The notes below the pieces were generated by a model. It worked only from the letters and a program-made list of their open reading frames with translations. It made no database searches and was not told the origin of the DNA. Shown piece after piece: positions 1-7,055 of a stretch of DNA of 40,939 bases. How positions within the stretch are numbered: position 1 is the first letter of the stretch; the number at the start of each line of letters is the position of its first letter. The stretch lies in assembly GCA_017547205.1 (NCBI GenBank), contig JAFYQH010000063.1, forward strand, positions 1 to 40,939, in the 5' to 3' direction. This DNA is from Bacteroidaceae bacterium (GTDB taxonomy: Bacteria; Bacteroidota; Bacteroidia; Bacteroidales; Bacteroidaceae). Position numbers and translations under genes: made by a program.

Positions 1-137
1 ATACCGGCAAGCATAAGCACCGAAATGGGATAGTATATCATCGGTTTGTCATAGATGGGAAGCATCTGTTTGCTCACACCCTTGGTAATGGGATAAAGAC
101 GGGTTCCTGAACCACCTGCCAAAACTATTCCTTTCAT
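1..137 (-). CDS. rfbA: Glucose-1-phosphate thymidylyltransferase, N-terminal part (runs off the window)
   Basis: The first 45 codons are present; the rest lies beyond base 1. The product starts [18 protein letters not shown], the nucleotide-binding signature of sugar-1-phosphate thymidylyltransferases, followed by [12 protein letters not shown], which is characteristic of RfbA/RmlA. The enzyme joins dTTP and glucose-1-phosphate to make dTDP-glucose, the first step towards dTDP-rhamnose. It is the last visible gene of the polysaccharide locus and lies downstream of the wecG-tail copy at 194-260. That position suggests an ancestral wecG-rfbA order now interrupted by three accessory genes. Confidence 0.93.
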   Translation of the reverse strand, partial: MKGIVLAGGSGTRLYPITKGVSKQMLPIYDKPMIYYPISVLMLAG

Positions 138-193
138 AATATGTACTTTTTTATCTACTTGGTTATGGTTTATATCTTATTTCTCTTCACTTT

Positions 194-260
194 CCTCTCT
201 TTATTGAATATCGCCGGCAAGGAGGTTACAATACCCCAGCAACGCTTTATCTGTTTCTTA
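194..260 (-). repeat. wecG 3'-tail repeat, copy A
   Basis: By hand alignment about 57 of 67 bases match the 3' end of wecG (4225-4291 region). Read on the minus strand in the wecG frame it encodes KKQIKRCWGIVTS, then LPAIFNKERKVKR, and continues open to its own stop just outside the repeat. The copy begins at the stop codon of the DUF1016 gene (258-260) and precedes rfbA. Differences are scattered, so this is a diverged allele tail and not a recent exact duplication. Confidence 0.85.
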
Positions 261-1319
261 AGATTCTTCGTTCAAAGATTTGTGCTGCAAACGGAAAAAC
301 TCCTTCTGTTGTTCAATTTCTTGTTTAAGTTCCTCTTCCGTTGGCAGAAATGTCAAGTATTTTGCTTGGAATAGCCGCTCGTTGTCTTTTAACATTGAGT
401 ATCGTGCCATATCCTTACTTGTTTGAGAGCATAAGATGAGTCCAATAGTGGGATTGTCACCTTCTGTTCGCTTTAACTCATCATACATCCTGATATACAT
501 ATCCATTTGCCCTACATCTTGATGACTTATTTGTTCTGTCTTCAAATCAATAAGCATAAAGCATTTTAGAATGTAATTGTAGAAGACAAGGTCAATGTAG
601 AAGTCTCCCATATCTGTCCGGATATGCTGCTGGCGTGCAACAAAGGCGTAACCTTTGCCCAACTCCATTATAAATTTCTGAAGGTGGGTGATGATGGCAC
701 TCTCCAATTCAGTTTCCGAGAACTTGGCATTTGGAACCAGCCCCAAAAACTCTGCAACTACCGGGTTTTTGATAAATTCCAGCTTATCACCCTGCATTGG
801 TGCTGTAATTTGCTTCATCTCATCAATTACCGCGTTCTTTGCTTGAGATTGCAACAGACGATGGTAGTACTGTGATGAGATGTTGCGGTGCAATGTTCTT
901 ACACTCCATATCTCTTTTGCTGCCTCCTGCATATACCAATAGCGGGCTGTCTCGTCACTAACCATAAGCAGCTCACGATAATGTGTCCAAGTGAGATTTG
1001 GCACTCGTGAGTGCCAAATCTCTATATCCTTGAAATAGAGATAGAACTGACGATAATCCTGTAAACGACGAACTGAATATGAATTGCCATATAGTGGCAT
1101 CAACTCGGTAGCAAGTTTTTTCAATAAAGCCTTGCCATATTCGGCTCGTGAAGCACCTCCTTGTTCTTCCTCCACAATGCGACGGCCTACCAACCAATAG
1201 GCTTCAATCATGGCCGTATTGATAGCAGAATAAGCCTTTTGCCTTGCTCGGTTAATGATGTCCTTTATTTCTGTGATAAATGACACGTTGGTAATATGTT
1301 TATTTTCTCCTTTTGACAT
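258..1319 (-). CDS. DUF1016 (YhcG-type) PD-(D/E)XK nuclease-domain protein
   Basis: The 353-residue protein has the usual YhcG/DUF1016 layout. A helical N-terminal domain (about residues 15-160) contains YWLVGRRIVE and WSVRTLHRNI. A C-terminal PD-(D/E)XK fold follows, with an acidic residue in FYIDLVFYN (D243) and the IDLK motif (D258, K260). Such proteins are predicted nucleases, often found near restriction or mobile genes; their role is not firmly known. The start at 1319 is the first ATG, yet the bases around it (MSKGENK) align with the non-coding wecG-KilA-N spacer. The start codon therefore lies inside duplicated DNA. The stop coincides with the beginning of tail copy A. Nothing links it to glycan synthesis, so I read it as an accessory gene inserted in the capsule locus. 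Confidence 0.88.
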   Translation of the reverse strand: MSKGENKHITNVSFITEIKDIINRARQKAYSAINTAMIEAYWLVGRRIVEEEQGGASRAEYGKALLKKLATELMPLYGNSYSVRRLQDYRQFYLYFKDIEIWHSRVPNLTWTHYRELLMVSDETARYWYMQEAAKEIWSVRTLHRNISSQYYHRLLQSQAKNAVIDEMKQITAPMQGDKLEFIKNPVVAEFLGLVPNAKFSETELESAIITHLQKFIMELGKGYAFVARQQHIRTDMGDFYIDLVFYNYILKCFMLIDLKTEQISHQDVGQMDMYIRMYDELKRTEGDNPTIGLILCSQTSKDMARYSMLKDNERLFQAKYLTFLPTEEELKQEIEQQKEFFRLQHKSLNEES

Positions 1320-1373
1320 TTGGGTATATTAGATGTTTTTTTAACTCTAATATTTTTTTAGTTTTTTCAAATT

Positions 1374-1428
1374 CCTCTCTTTATTGAATATTGCTGGCGG
1401 GGTTGTGGTTCCTGCTTTTACCGCGTTG
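1374..1428 (-). repeat. wecG 3'-tail repeat, copy B (partly degenerate)
   Basis: About 35 bases (1374-1408) closely match the wecG tail and encode TTPPAIFNKER on the minus strand. The portion that would encode KRCWGIV is eroded: only scattered matches remain up to about 1428. Unlike the other copies, the similarity to the real wecG end continues the other way, through the following spacer (1295-1373 against about 4137-4216), up to and into the DUF1016 start. Confidence 0.75.
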
Positions 1429-1587
1429 TTGTATAAACTGAAAACTTAAAGGGGAAAACTGAAACGTGTTTTGTCCTTCTGGTCTTCTGTCTATTAAATA
1501 AACACATAATGGTAATGTCCTCCGCTACACTTTGTTCCGCTCGTCCCTCTTTGGGTAAAGATGGACAGTTCTTTGTTATCTTTTTGT
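1409..1587. other. Spacer between the AAA-ATPase gene and tail copy B
   Basis: This stretch of roughly 180 bases separates the ATPase stop from the tail repeat. It contains one short open frame on the minus strand that has no convincing ribosome-binding site or family resemblance. I see no strong hairpin with a T-run. It is probably non-coding insertion debris. Confidence 0.4.
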
Positions 1588-3138
1588 TTATTCTATAATT
1601 ATCCACTCTTCAATGCTGCGCGTCTCTTTAGAGACGTTTGCTCCTATTTTTATTGTCTTTCTTCCGTCTGTGGCAAACGGTAGCGCATAGTTCTTTTCAT
1701 TAATCTGTTCAATTGCCTGCTGTGCAGTGCCGCCAAATTTGAGTTCTATGATGTATATATAGTCGTTTGTTCCTATCAGTATATCTATTCTCCCGTTCGA
1801 CGTGCGGTACTCGGCCTGCACGTATAGCCCCATGAGCTTTGTGATGATATACACAACATTCTGGTAGTGGTTCTCCAGGTCTCTTATCAGCTCGTATGGT
1901 GTGCCTGCCATAAGGCTTTGCAGCTGTTGCATAAACTCATTGGCCTTGCCTTTTCTGACACTTGTTACGAACTTGCTGATAATTGCTTGCGCTTGCTTTT
2001 CCTTGACTCTTGAGTAGAAGGGTAGAAGAAAATTGATGAACCCGGCTTTTACCTCTTCGTTGGGGTAGTCGAGTGTGAACAACTCAAACTCCTTATCATA
2101 ATCTGCAACAGTGAGGTATCCGCTTTGGTAGAGTACTGGTATGGGGTCGATGTCGTTGACGTGTATGCTGTTGAGCTGGTCCTCGCTTGCTATGTATCCC
2201 GATAGCTCTTCGACATTGAAATCGGCCTTTTTGATGAGCTCCACAAGGTATGTGGGTGTTCCGGTGTTGAACCAGTAATTGCCGTATTCCTTTTTTGAGA
2301 GGGTGTTCAGTACGCTGAACGGGTTGTATATTCCGCTTGTCTTTCTGCGGTCGAAATGGTAACCGTCGTAGTCGCGTTTGAGTGTTGTGTATGCCTCTTC
2401 TTTTGTCTGGTCGTTGTTGCCGGCAAGCTGCTCAATCTCTTTGTCGAAGACTGTGTGCAACTCTTCATCTGTTATGCCGCATATATTGTGGTATGCGGTG
2501 TCCATTGATATGTCGTTCAGGTTGTTCAGGTCGCTGAAGATGCTTACCTTGCCGAATTTCGTCACTCCGGTGAGCAGGGCGAACTTGAGGTCGGCGTCTG
2601 CGCTTTTGAGCACTCCGTAGAATGCTTTGAGTATATTGCGGAATTCGTCCTGCAGGGCTGTGTTGCCTATTGCCTGGAGTATTGGCTTGTCGTACTCGTC
2701 AATGAGAACTGCCACGCCGCGCCCGGTTTTCTCTCTGGCTGAGCGGATGACTGCACGGAATCTTTGGGAGAGACTCGGGTTGTTGGATTCGTTTGACCCA
2801 TATATCTCCTCCCACTGTCGCAGGTATGTGCTGAGTATGTTCTCTAATTCTTCTTTGCTTTCATATCTCTCGGCATTAAGGTCGAGGTGCATTACTGGGT
2901 ATGTGTGCCACTCTTTTTCGAGTTGCTCTATAGCAAGTCCCTTGAACAGTTCTTTCTTGCCGGTGAAATATGCCTCGAGTGTTGACAGCAGAAGGCTCTT
3001 GCCGAACCTGCGCGGCCGGCTGAGGAAGTATGCACTGCCTTCTTTGACTAACTTGTATATGATGGCTGTCTTGTCTACATATACGCAGCCTTCATTACGA
3101 AGCTTTTCGAAATTCTGTTTTCCAATCGGGTATATCAT
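1588..3138 (-). CDS. AAA-ATPase-like / PD-(D/E)XK (DUF1703) protein
   Basis: The 516-residue protein belongs to the large Bacteroidetes family with an AAA-ATPase_like domain (PF09820) and a C-terminal PD-(D/E)XK domain (PDDEXK_9, PF08011). The start MIYPIGKQNFEKLR is typical. A compact P-loop lies in SRPRRFGKSLLL (about 40-51) and Walker B in VAVLIDEYDKP (142-152). The nuclease-like core is GRIDILIG with IIELKF (D452, E465, K467). These genes are numerous in gut Bacteroidetes; a defence or selfish role is often supposed but unproven. It reads in the same direction as its neighbours. Tail copy C lies just upstream of its start and copy B downstream of its stop, so the gene is bracketed by wecG-derived sequence. 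Confidence 0.9.
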   Translation of the reverse strand: MIYPIGKQNFEKLRNEGCVYVDKTAIIYKLVKEGSAYFLSRPRRFGKSLLLSTLEAYFTGKKELFKGLAIEQLEKEWHTYPVMHLDLNAERYESKEELENILSTYLRQWEEIYGSNESNNPSLSQRFRAVIRSAREKTGRGVAVLIDEYDKPILQAIGNTALQDEFRNILKAFYGVLKSADADLKFALLTGVTKFGKVSIFSDLNNLNDISMDTAYHNICGITDEELHTVFDKEIEQLAGNNDQTKEEAYTTLKRDYDGYHFDRRKTSGIYNPFSVLNTLSKKEYGNYWFNTGTPTYLVELIKKADFNVEELSGYIASEDQLNSIHVNDIDPIPVLYQSGYLTVADYDKEFELFTLDYPNEEVKAGFINFLLPFYSRVKEKQAQAIISKFVTSVRKGKANEFMQQLQSLMAGTPYELIRDLENHYQNVVYIITKLMGLYVQAEYRTSNGRIDILIGTNDYIYIIELKFGGTAQQAIEQINEKNYALPFATDGRKTIKIGANVSKETRSIEEWIIIE

Positions 3139-3217
3139 TGTTCTCTTTTTCTTTTTCCACCGGCACGGTTAAGTGCCTGCAGGGAATGTTTTGTTATTTT
3201 TTTTGCTTTTTCACTTT

Positions 3218-3292
3218 CCTCTCTTCGTTGAATATCGCCGGCGGGGTTGTCACAATTCCCCAACAGCGTTTAATTTGCTTCTTTGGTTCTTT
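3218..3292 (-). repeat. wecG 3'-tail repeat, copy C
   Basis: This 75-base copy matches wecG 4217-4291 at about 65 of 75 positions without gaps. In the wecG frame on the minus strand it encodes KEPKKQIKRCWGIVTT and PPAIFNEERKVKKQKK, ending at its own TAA just past the repeat. It starts within the stop codon of the KilA-N gene. The intact frame and scattered differences point to the tail of another wecG allele. Confidence 0.88.
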
Positions 3293-4097
3293 ATTTTATA
3301 AACTTCTGCAGGCTTTTATTTTGTAGTATTTGCATTTGGTGAATAGCTACTTGATTAAGTTTGATTAACCGTTCGCGTTGTGATAGGCCGTCATTTATGA
3401 GAATTGCATTTAGACTTTCCATATTTGACAGGCATATCAATTCGTTTATTGTTGCGTAATCGCGTATGTTTCCTTTAAGGTCTGGATTTGTATCGCGCCA
3501 TTGCTTGGCTGTCATGCCAAACATTGCAACATTTAGTACATCGGCTTCATTAGCATATATAACACTTGCAGCCAGGGAAGTAACCTCTGTTGGTATCAAA
3601 TTTTCTTTTATTGCATCGGTGTGGATATGATAGTTGATTTTTGATAGTTCTCGTTTTGCGGTCCAACCAATCTGTTTTTCTTCTTCAGCCTTTAGTCTCT
3701 GAAATTCTTTGACAATATATAGTTCAAACTCTACAGAAATCCAACTCGCAAATTTAAATGCTATGTCTTTGTGCGCATATGTACCACCATATCTTCCCGA
3801 TTTTGATATGATACCTATTGCACCTGTAGCATTTACCCATTTTTGTGGGGACATAGTAAAAGCATTCAAGCCTGCTTCTTTTTTAAACCCCTCGAATTCG
3901 GTGGGTTTAAAAAGTGGATTGTATAAACTTTCCCATACACCAAGATATTCAATGGTGTTTCTATTTCTCATCCAATTGCCTATAACTGCAGTTGGGTCAT
4001 CGCTTTTATGCTTTGCAATATCCGTAATTGAAATGTAATCATTATCATTAATGGATATTATTGTTACATCGGTGTTCTGGACTATAATTTTCGCCAT
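3291..4097 (-). CDS. KilA-N domain protein
   Basis: The 268-residue protein carries an N-terminal KilA-N domain (PF04383): YISITDIAKHKSDDPTAVIG, then WVNATGAIGI, KSGRYGGTYAHKDIAFKFASW and the ending FELYIVKEFQRLK (about residues 20-155). KilA-N is a small DNA-binding fold found in phage and large-virus proteins and in many orphan genes of Bacteroidetes. The C-terminal third contains QWRDTNPDLKGNIRDYATINEL, usual for this family. It is the first of three accessory genes after wecG, and its stop overlaps the beginning of wecG-tail copy C by a few bases. Its function is unknown; an orphan phage antirepressor-like regulator or a cargo gene are both possible. Confidence 0.9.
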   Translation of the reverse strand: MAKIIVQNTDVTIISINDNDYISITDIAKHKSDDPTAVIGNWMRNRNTIEYLGVWESLYNPLFKPTEFEGFKKEAGLNAFTMSPQKWVNATGAIGIISKSGRYGGTYAHKDIAFKFASWISVEFELYIVKEFQRLKAEEEKQIGWTAKRELSKINYHIHTDAIKENLIPTEVTSLAASVIYANEADVLNVAMFGMTAKQWRDTNPDLKGNIRDYATINELICLSNMESLNAILINDGLSQRERLIKLNQVAIHQMQILQNKSLQKFIK

Positions 4098-4183
4098 GAG
4101 ATAATAAGTTTAAATAGCTCTTAATAAGTCTTATACTATATATTTATTTTCTCCTTTTGCCACTTCTGTATATTATATGTTAT

Positions 4184-4939
4184 TTAAACTCTATTCTTTT
4201 TTTGTTTTTTTACATCCCTCTCTTTATTGAATATTGCCGGCAGGGTAGTCACTATTCCCCAACAGCGCTTTATCTGTTTCTTTGGTTCTTTGAATATGCG
4301 GTGTACAAATTCCAAGTGCAGTTTGCGCATCCATGCGGGGCAACGCTGTGGGGCGTCGGTAAGACCGCTGTAGAAATTGAAGGCTGCACCAATGGCTATC
4401 TGCACGCCGTGCTTCAAGTGTGGCTGCAGGCGTTGCATGAACTGTTCTTGCTTTGGTGCGCCAAGGGCTACCCAAATGATGTCGGCACCGTCCTGCTCTA
4501 TCATACGGGCGATGCCGGGGTAGTCAAAACCATCGACGGTGCAGAATGGGAGTTCCTTGAATGTCATTCCTGTCACGTCGGGGTTTTCTTTTGCGAGGTT
4601 TTGCTGCAAGGCATCGAGTACGTTCTGCTTTGTGCCAAGGAATATCATGCGGTGCTTGCGGGCGCGGACAACGTCAATGAAGATGTCGCTGCCGCAGTAG
4701 TGGTGGCGGTCATATCCGTATATCCACTTTACGAACTTTGGTACCCAACTGCTGTCGCAGATGGAGAAGATGCTATCGTCGATAGTGGCGCGGTACTCTT
4801 CGTCATTATGTACCATGGTGAGTATGTTGCCGTCGGCAACGCAGATGTACCCGGGCTTGCCGTTGGCGATGTGCTCGTCAATGGTTTTATGTACGGTGGG
4901 TACGTCGAATTCGTATCGTATGTCGAAGTATTTTTCCAT
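4184..4939 (-). CDS. wecG: WecG/TagA/CpsF-family (GT26) glycosyltransferase
   Basis: The 251-residue enzyme is a cytoplasmic glycosyltransferase that adds a sugar from a UDP-donor to a lipid-linked intermediate. In Gram-negatives the typical donor is UDP-ManNAcA, which wecB and wecC of this locus would supply. Family landmarks are VADGNILTM (35-42), the aspartate pair near 54-55, FLGTKQNVLDAL (100-111), WVALGAPKQEQFM (156-168) and GAAFNFYSG followed by APQRCPAWMRKLHLEF. The final residues K217-R241 are the sequence repeated after each of the three downstream accessory genes. The gene follows a small leader ORF and a good promoter at 5103-5133. The exact donor sugar is inferred from context. 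Confidence 0.9.
   Translation of the reverse strand: MEKYFDIRYEFDVPTVHKTIDEHIANGKPGYICVADGNILTMVHNDEEYRATIDDSIFSICDSSWVPKFVKWIYGYDRHHYCGSDIFIDVVRARKHRMIFLGTKQNVLDALQQNLAKENPDVTGMTFKELPFCTVDGFDYPGIARMIEQDGADIIWVALGAPKQEQFMQRLQPHLKHGVQIAIGAAFNFYSGLTDAPQRCPAWMRKLHLEFVHRIFKEPKKQIKRCWGIVTTLPAIFNKERDVKKQKKNRV
4217..4291 (-). repeat. wecG 3'-tail repeat, resident copy D (inside wecG)
   Basis: This is the resident copy, coding for residues 217-241 of WecG. Copies C (3218-3292), B (1374-1428) and A (194-260) derive from this type of sequence. The best-conserved part is the segment encoding LPAIFNKER, with GCCGGC at its centre. Confidence 0.85.
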
Positions 4940-4951
4940 TAATGCTTGTTT

Positions 4952-5068
4952 TTATTTCTCTGCATCACCTGGCTGTTCTTGTTGCCTGCCTGTTATGCTG
5001 TAGCTGAATGAGGCCTGTTTGAACTCAAACTCTTTCTGTAGTTCTTCGGCCGATGGGGTGCATGCCAT
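4952..5068 (-). CDS. Possible 38-residue leader ORF before wecG
   Basis: An open frame starting MACTPSAEELQKEFEFKQ and ending QQEQPGDAEK lies between the promoter at 5103-5133 and wecG; its stop is 12 bases before the wecG start. It is hydrophilic, with no signal peptide. The frame stays open upstream to about the predicted transcript start, so a slightly longer form from TTG is possible. I recognise no family. It could be a translated leader or chance. Confidence 0.3.
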   Translation of the reverse strand: MACTPSAEELQKEFEFKQASFSYSITGRQQEQPGDAEK

Positions 5069-5102
5069 GTACTGCGGTGCCGTTATATGACGCGCCAATA
5101 TG

Positions 5103-5133
5103 CAAATATACCCTAAAGTTTGTATTTAAACAA
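5103..5133 (-). promoter_or_regulatory. Promoter of the wecG unit
   Basis: Read on the minus strand there is TTG (5133-5131), 20 bases, then TATATTTG (5110-5103). This is a full match to the Bacteroidetes consensus TTG-N(17-20)-TAnnTTTG. It would start a transcript about 150 bases upstream of wecG, covering the small leader ORF. Confidence 0.7.
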
Positions 5134-5239
5134 TTTATTTATATAAATTGATTTATTTTTTTTTGAGATGACCTGCAAGTATTTTCGGTGGGATTGGATA
5201 AATGCAACCGTTTGCTTTTATTACAGGGTTTTCTTGGGC

Positions 5240-5719
5240 TTAATTGTCCATTGTGTGCATGAGGTTGTACGTTGCTTCGGCGAGGTGCTTTACGGCACAT
5301 TGTGTTGTGATGCCCATTTTGCTTGCGATTTCACTGGGGTTGTAGCCTTTAAGGCGTAGTGTGACGACTGTTGCCTGGGTGGGTGACAGACGGGACATTA
5401 CAAGATAGATTTCTTTCATGCTATATGTGCTGTTGTCGTCGGCTTTAAATGGGTTTGTGCTGCCGCAGAAGCAAAGATGCCGTAGTTGCTGTATGTCGGC
5501 GTCTTTGAAAGTGGAAAGATGGGTGTTTTCCATTATCATTTTTGTCCATGTTACGAAGGGGATACTTGTGTTGTATGTAGTGGCTTTCTCTTTTATTTGT
5601 AACATGGTTTCTTGTATCAGTTTCTCGGCTTGGTGTTTGTTCCCTGTTAGCTTTAGTGCATAGGCGTACAATACTTCACCTATGATGTTGCCATCTTGTG
5701 TCTTGCTGTTGTTTTTCAT
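5240..5719 (-). CDS. Small ECF-like sigma-70 family factor
   Basis: The 159-residue protein has an ECF-like region 2 (ALKLTGNKHQAEKLIQETML, then FVTWTKMIMENT, about residues 20-75) and a region 4 helix-turn-helix (SRLSPTQATVVTLRLKGYNPSEIASKMG, about 110-140). It would direct RNA polymerase to specific promoters. I chose the ATG at 5719, since a longer in-frame start would read through the probable promoter at 5766-5797. No anti-sigma gene is beside it. It sits between polysaccharide genes, which suggests control of this locus, but that is inference. The region 2 promoter-melting part looks divergent, so a regulator using only the helix-turn-helix is an alternative. Confidence 0.75.
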   Translation of the reverse strand: MKNNSKTQDGNIIGEVLYAYALKLTGNKHQAEKLIQETMLQIKEKATTYNTSIPFVTWTKMIMENTHLSTFKDADIQQLRHLCFCGSTNPFKADDNSTYSMKEIYLVMSRLSPTQATVVTLRLKGYNPSEIASKMGITTQCAVKHLAEATYNLMHTMDN

Positions 5720-5765
5720 GATTCTTCTGCTTTTTGGGTTTGTTCTTGTGTAGTGCTCTCGTGTG

Positions 5766-5797
5766 CTAATATACATTCCCGAGTGGCCCTTTTGCAA
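5766..5797 (-). promoter_or_regulatory. Possible promoter for the ECF-like sigma gene
   Basis: On the minus strand TTG (5797-5795) is followed after 21 bases by TATATTAG (5773-5766). This is close to the Bacteroidetes consensus, with one mismatch in the TTTG part. It lies about 45 bases upstream of the chosen start. Confidence 0.4.
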
Positions 5798-5917
5798 GTT
5801 TTTTGGTGGTTTTTTGAGCAGAAAAAGTTTTGAGTATAGATTACAGGGCAAGGCTTGTGCCGGCGGTGTCGTCAAAGATGTGTCTCCAGCGCGGTTGGCA
5901 TTGTATGCCGGCGGTGG

Positions 5918-6997
5918 TTATTTGTGGCTTTTGCGCCAGAACCAGTGCCATAGCTTGAAATAGGGAATCCAGATGGCTTCGGACGGGTAGTGGTGTATGA
6001 GTGCCAGGAGCCGTTTGGTGTTGTTGTGGAGCTTGGCTATTGTGCCGTTTCCTTTCATGTAGCGGCTGTCGTGATGTCCGAAGTTGCCGGCGTGCATTAT
6101 CTCTTGCAGCAGGAACTTGCCTTCTTTGATGTCGGGGGCTACGAGTGTGTGGGTGTCGTCGGCCGCGAACATCTGCTGCATTGCGTAGGCGGTGGCACGG
6201 GCGAACTTGTACAGGCCGAATTGCTTGAGAAGTGTGATGTGCTCGGCTTTTTCTTTTTCTGTTGCCGGCTGGCTGGTGACGTAGTAGTAGTCGAGCATCT
6301 GGCGCATGCCTATGCCTTCGAAGAAGAGGTGGCGGTAGATGTGTAGCAGTATGTAGATGCGGTTGAATGCGATGGTGGGGGCGGTGAATGTGCCGCCGGG
6401 GGTTGTTATGGTGTTGCTGAACTGCTCGTCGGCATGCTCGCTGAAGTATCGCTGCAGGCGCTTGTTGGTGAAGGGGTTGTAGGCCCAACTGGGGCGGTAG
6501 TGTATCTCTATGTCGAGCCCGTCGGCTATGGGGAAGTCGACGTGGTGGTAGGTGGGGGTGCAGTCGGGGATGAGCTGTTTTACGTAGCTGATTATCTTTT
6601 TGTGCCCGCCACTGAGCCATATGTCGATGTCGCCTGGGGTGCGCAGTGTGGGGTCGGGGTAGAGTTGTGCTATGCCTTGCCCCTTGAGTATGCTGTTGTT
6701 GAAGCCTTCGTCCTTGAATTTTGAAGATACGGATGAGGCTTTGCTGTTGAGCTGGGCGTTCATGGCTTTTATCCTTTCGCATGCGGCGTACCACTGGAGC
6801 AGGATGTCCCTGGGCGGGCGTTGTTCCTGTGGAAGCTGCTGTATGCCGGAGAAGGCTATGCCTGCGAGTGTGTGCTTGGTCGACAGCTCGTATAGCTGTG
6901 CCCATTGTTCTTTGCCGGGTGTTGCGGGGAGGGTGCTGCGCTTGCCTATGCTGCATTGTATGAGGGCGAAGAAGAGGGCGGTGGTGTCGTGGGACAT
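5918..6997 (-). CDS. PF14907-type nucleotidyltransferase
   Basis: The 359-residue protein matches the uncharacterised nucleotidyltransferase family NTP_transf_5 (PF14907). The core is ILKGQGIAQLYPDPTLRTPG followed by DIDIW, with the metal-binding DxD at 123-125 and a later acidic motif in LDIEIHYRPS. Members are common in polysaccharide loci of Bacteroidetes and Cyanobacteria; the reaction is not established. It follows the glycerophosphotransferase-like gene at a short distance, so the two are probably co-transcribed. A role in decorating the glycan with a nucleotide-activated group is possible but speculative. Confidence 0.85.
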   Translation of the reverse strand: MSHDTTALFFALIQCSIGKRSTLPATPGKEQWAQLYELSTKHTLAGIAFSGIQQLPQEQRPPRDILLQWYAACERIKAMNAQLNSKASSVSSKFKDEGFNNSILKGQGIAQLYPDPTLRTPGDIDIWLSGGHKKIISYVKQLIPDCTPTYHHVDFPIADGLDIEIHYRPSWAYNPFTNKRLQRYFSEHADEQFSNTITTPGGTFTAPTIAFNRIYILLHIYRHLFFEGIGMRQMLDYYYVTSQPATEKEKAEHITLLKQFGLYKFARATAYAMQQMFAADDTHTLVAPDIKEGKFLLQEIMHAGNFGHHDSRYMKGNGTIAKLHNNTKRLLALIHHYPSEAIWIPYFKLWHWFWRKSHK

Positions 6998-7007
6998 GGT
7001 GTGAGAA

Positions 7008-7042
7008 GTGAAAGGTTAAAGGTGAATGGTGAAAGGTTTAAT
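7008..7042. repeat. Short direct repeat in an intergenic gap
   Basis: The 58-base gap between two genes holds two near-copies of GTGAAAGGTTTAA separated by GGTGAATG. Such short purine-rich repeats occur in Bacteroides-type intergenic DNA. I cannot assign a function. Confidence 0.45.
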
Positions 7043-7055
7043 GTGTGGGTCTCAT

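Noticed and set aside
1418..1606. 62-codon minus-strand ORF after the AAA gene
   Set aside because: It overlaps both the AAA stop and the degenerate tail copy B, has no ribosome-binding site and no family resemblance.
194..3292. Tail repeats explained as transcription terminators
   Set aside because: They have no stable stem with a T-run, and two copies keep an open wecG reading frame, which a terminator would not need.
5720..5875. Longer N-terminus for the ECF-like sigma factor
   Set aside because: The extra 52 residues are proline- and lysine-rich with no sigma-factor similarity, and the frame would run through the likely promoter at 5766-5797.
5841..6956. 371-codon minus-strand frame overlapping the PF14907 gene
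   Set aside because: Its translation is dominated by H, R, P and Q, the pattern of an out-of-frame shadow of a GC-rich gene; the PF14907 frame has clear motifs.
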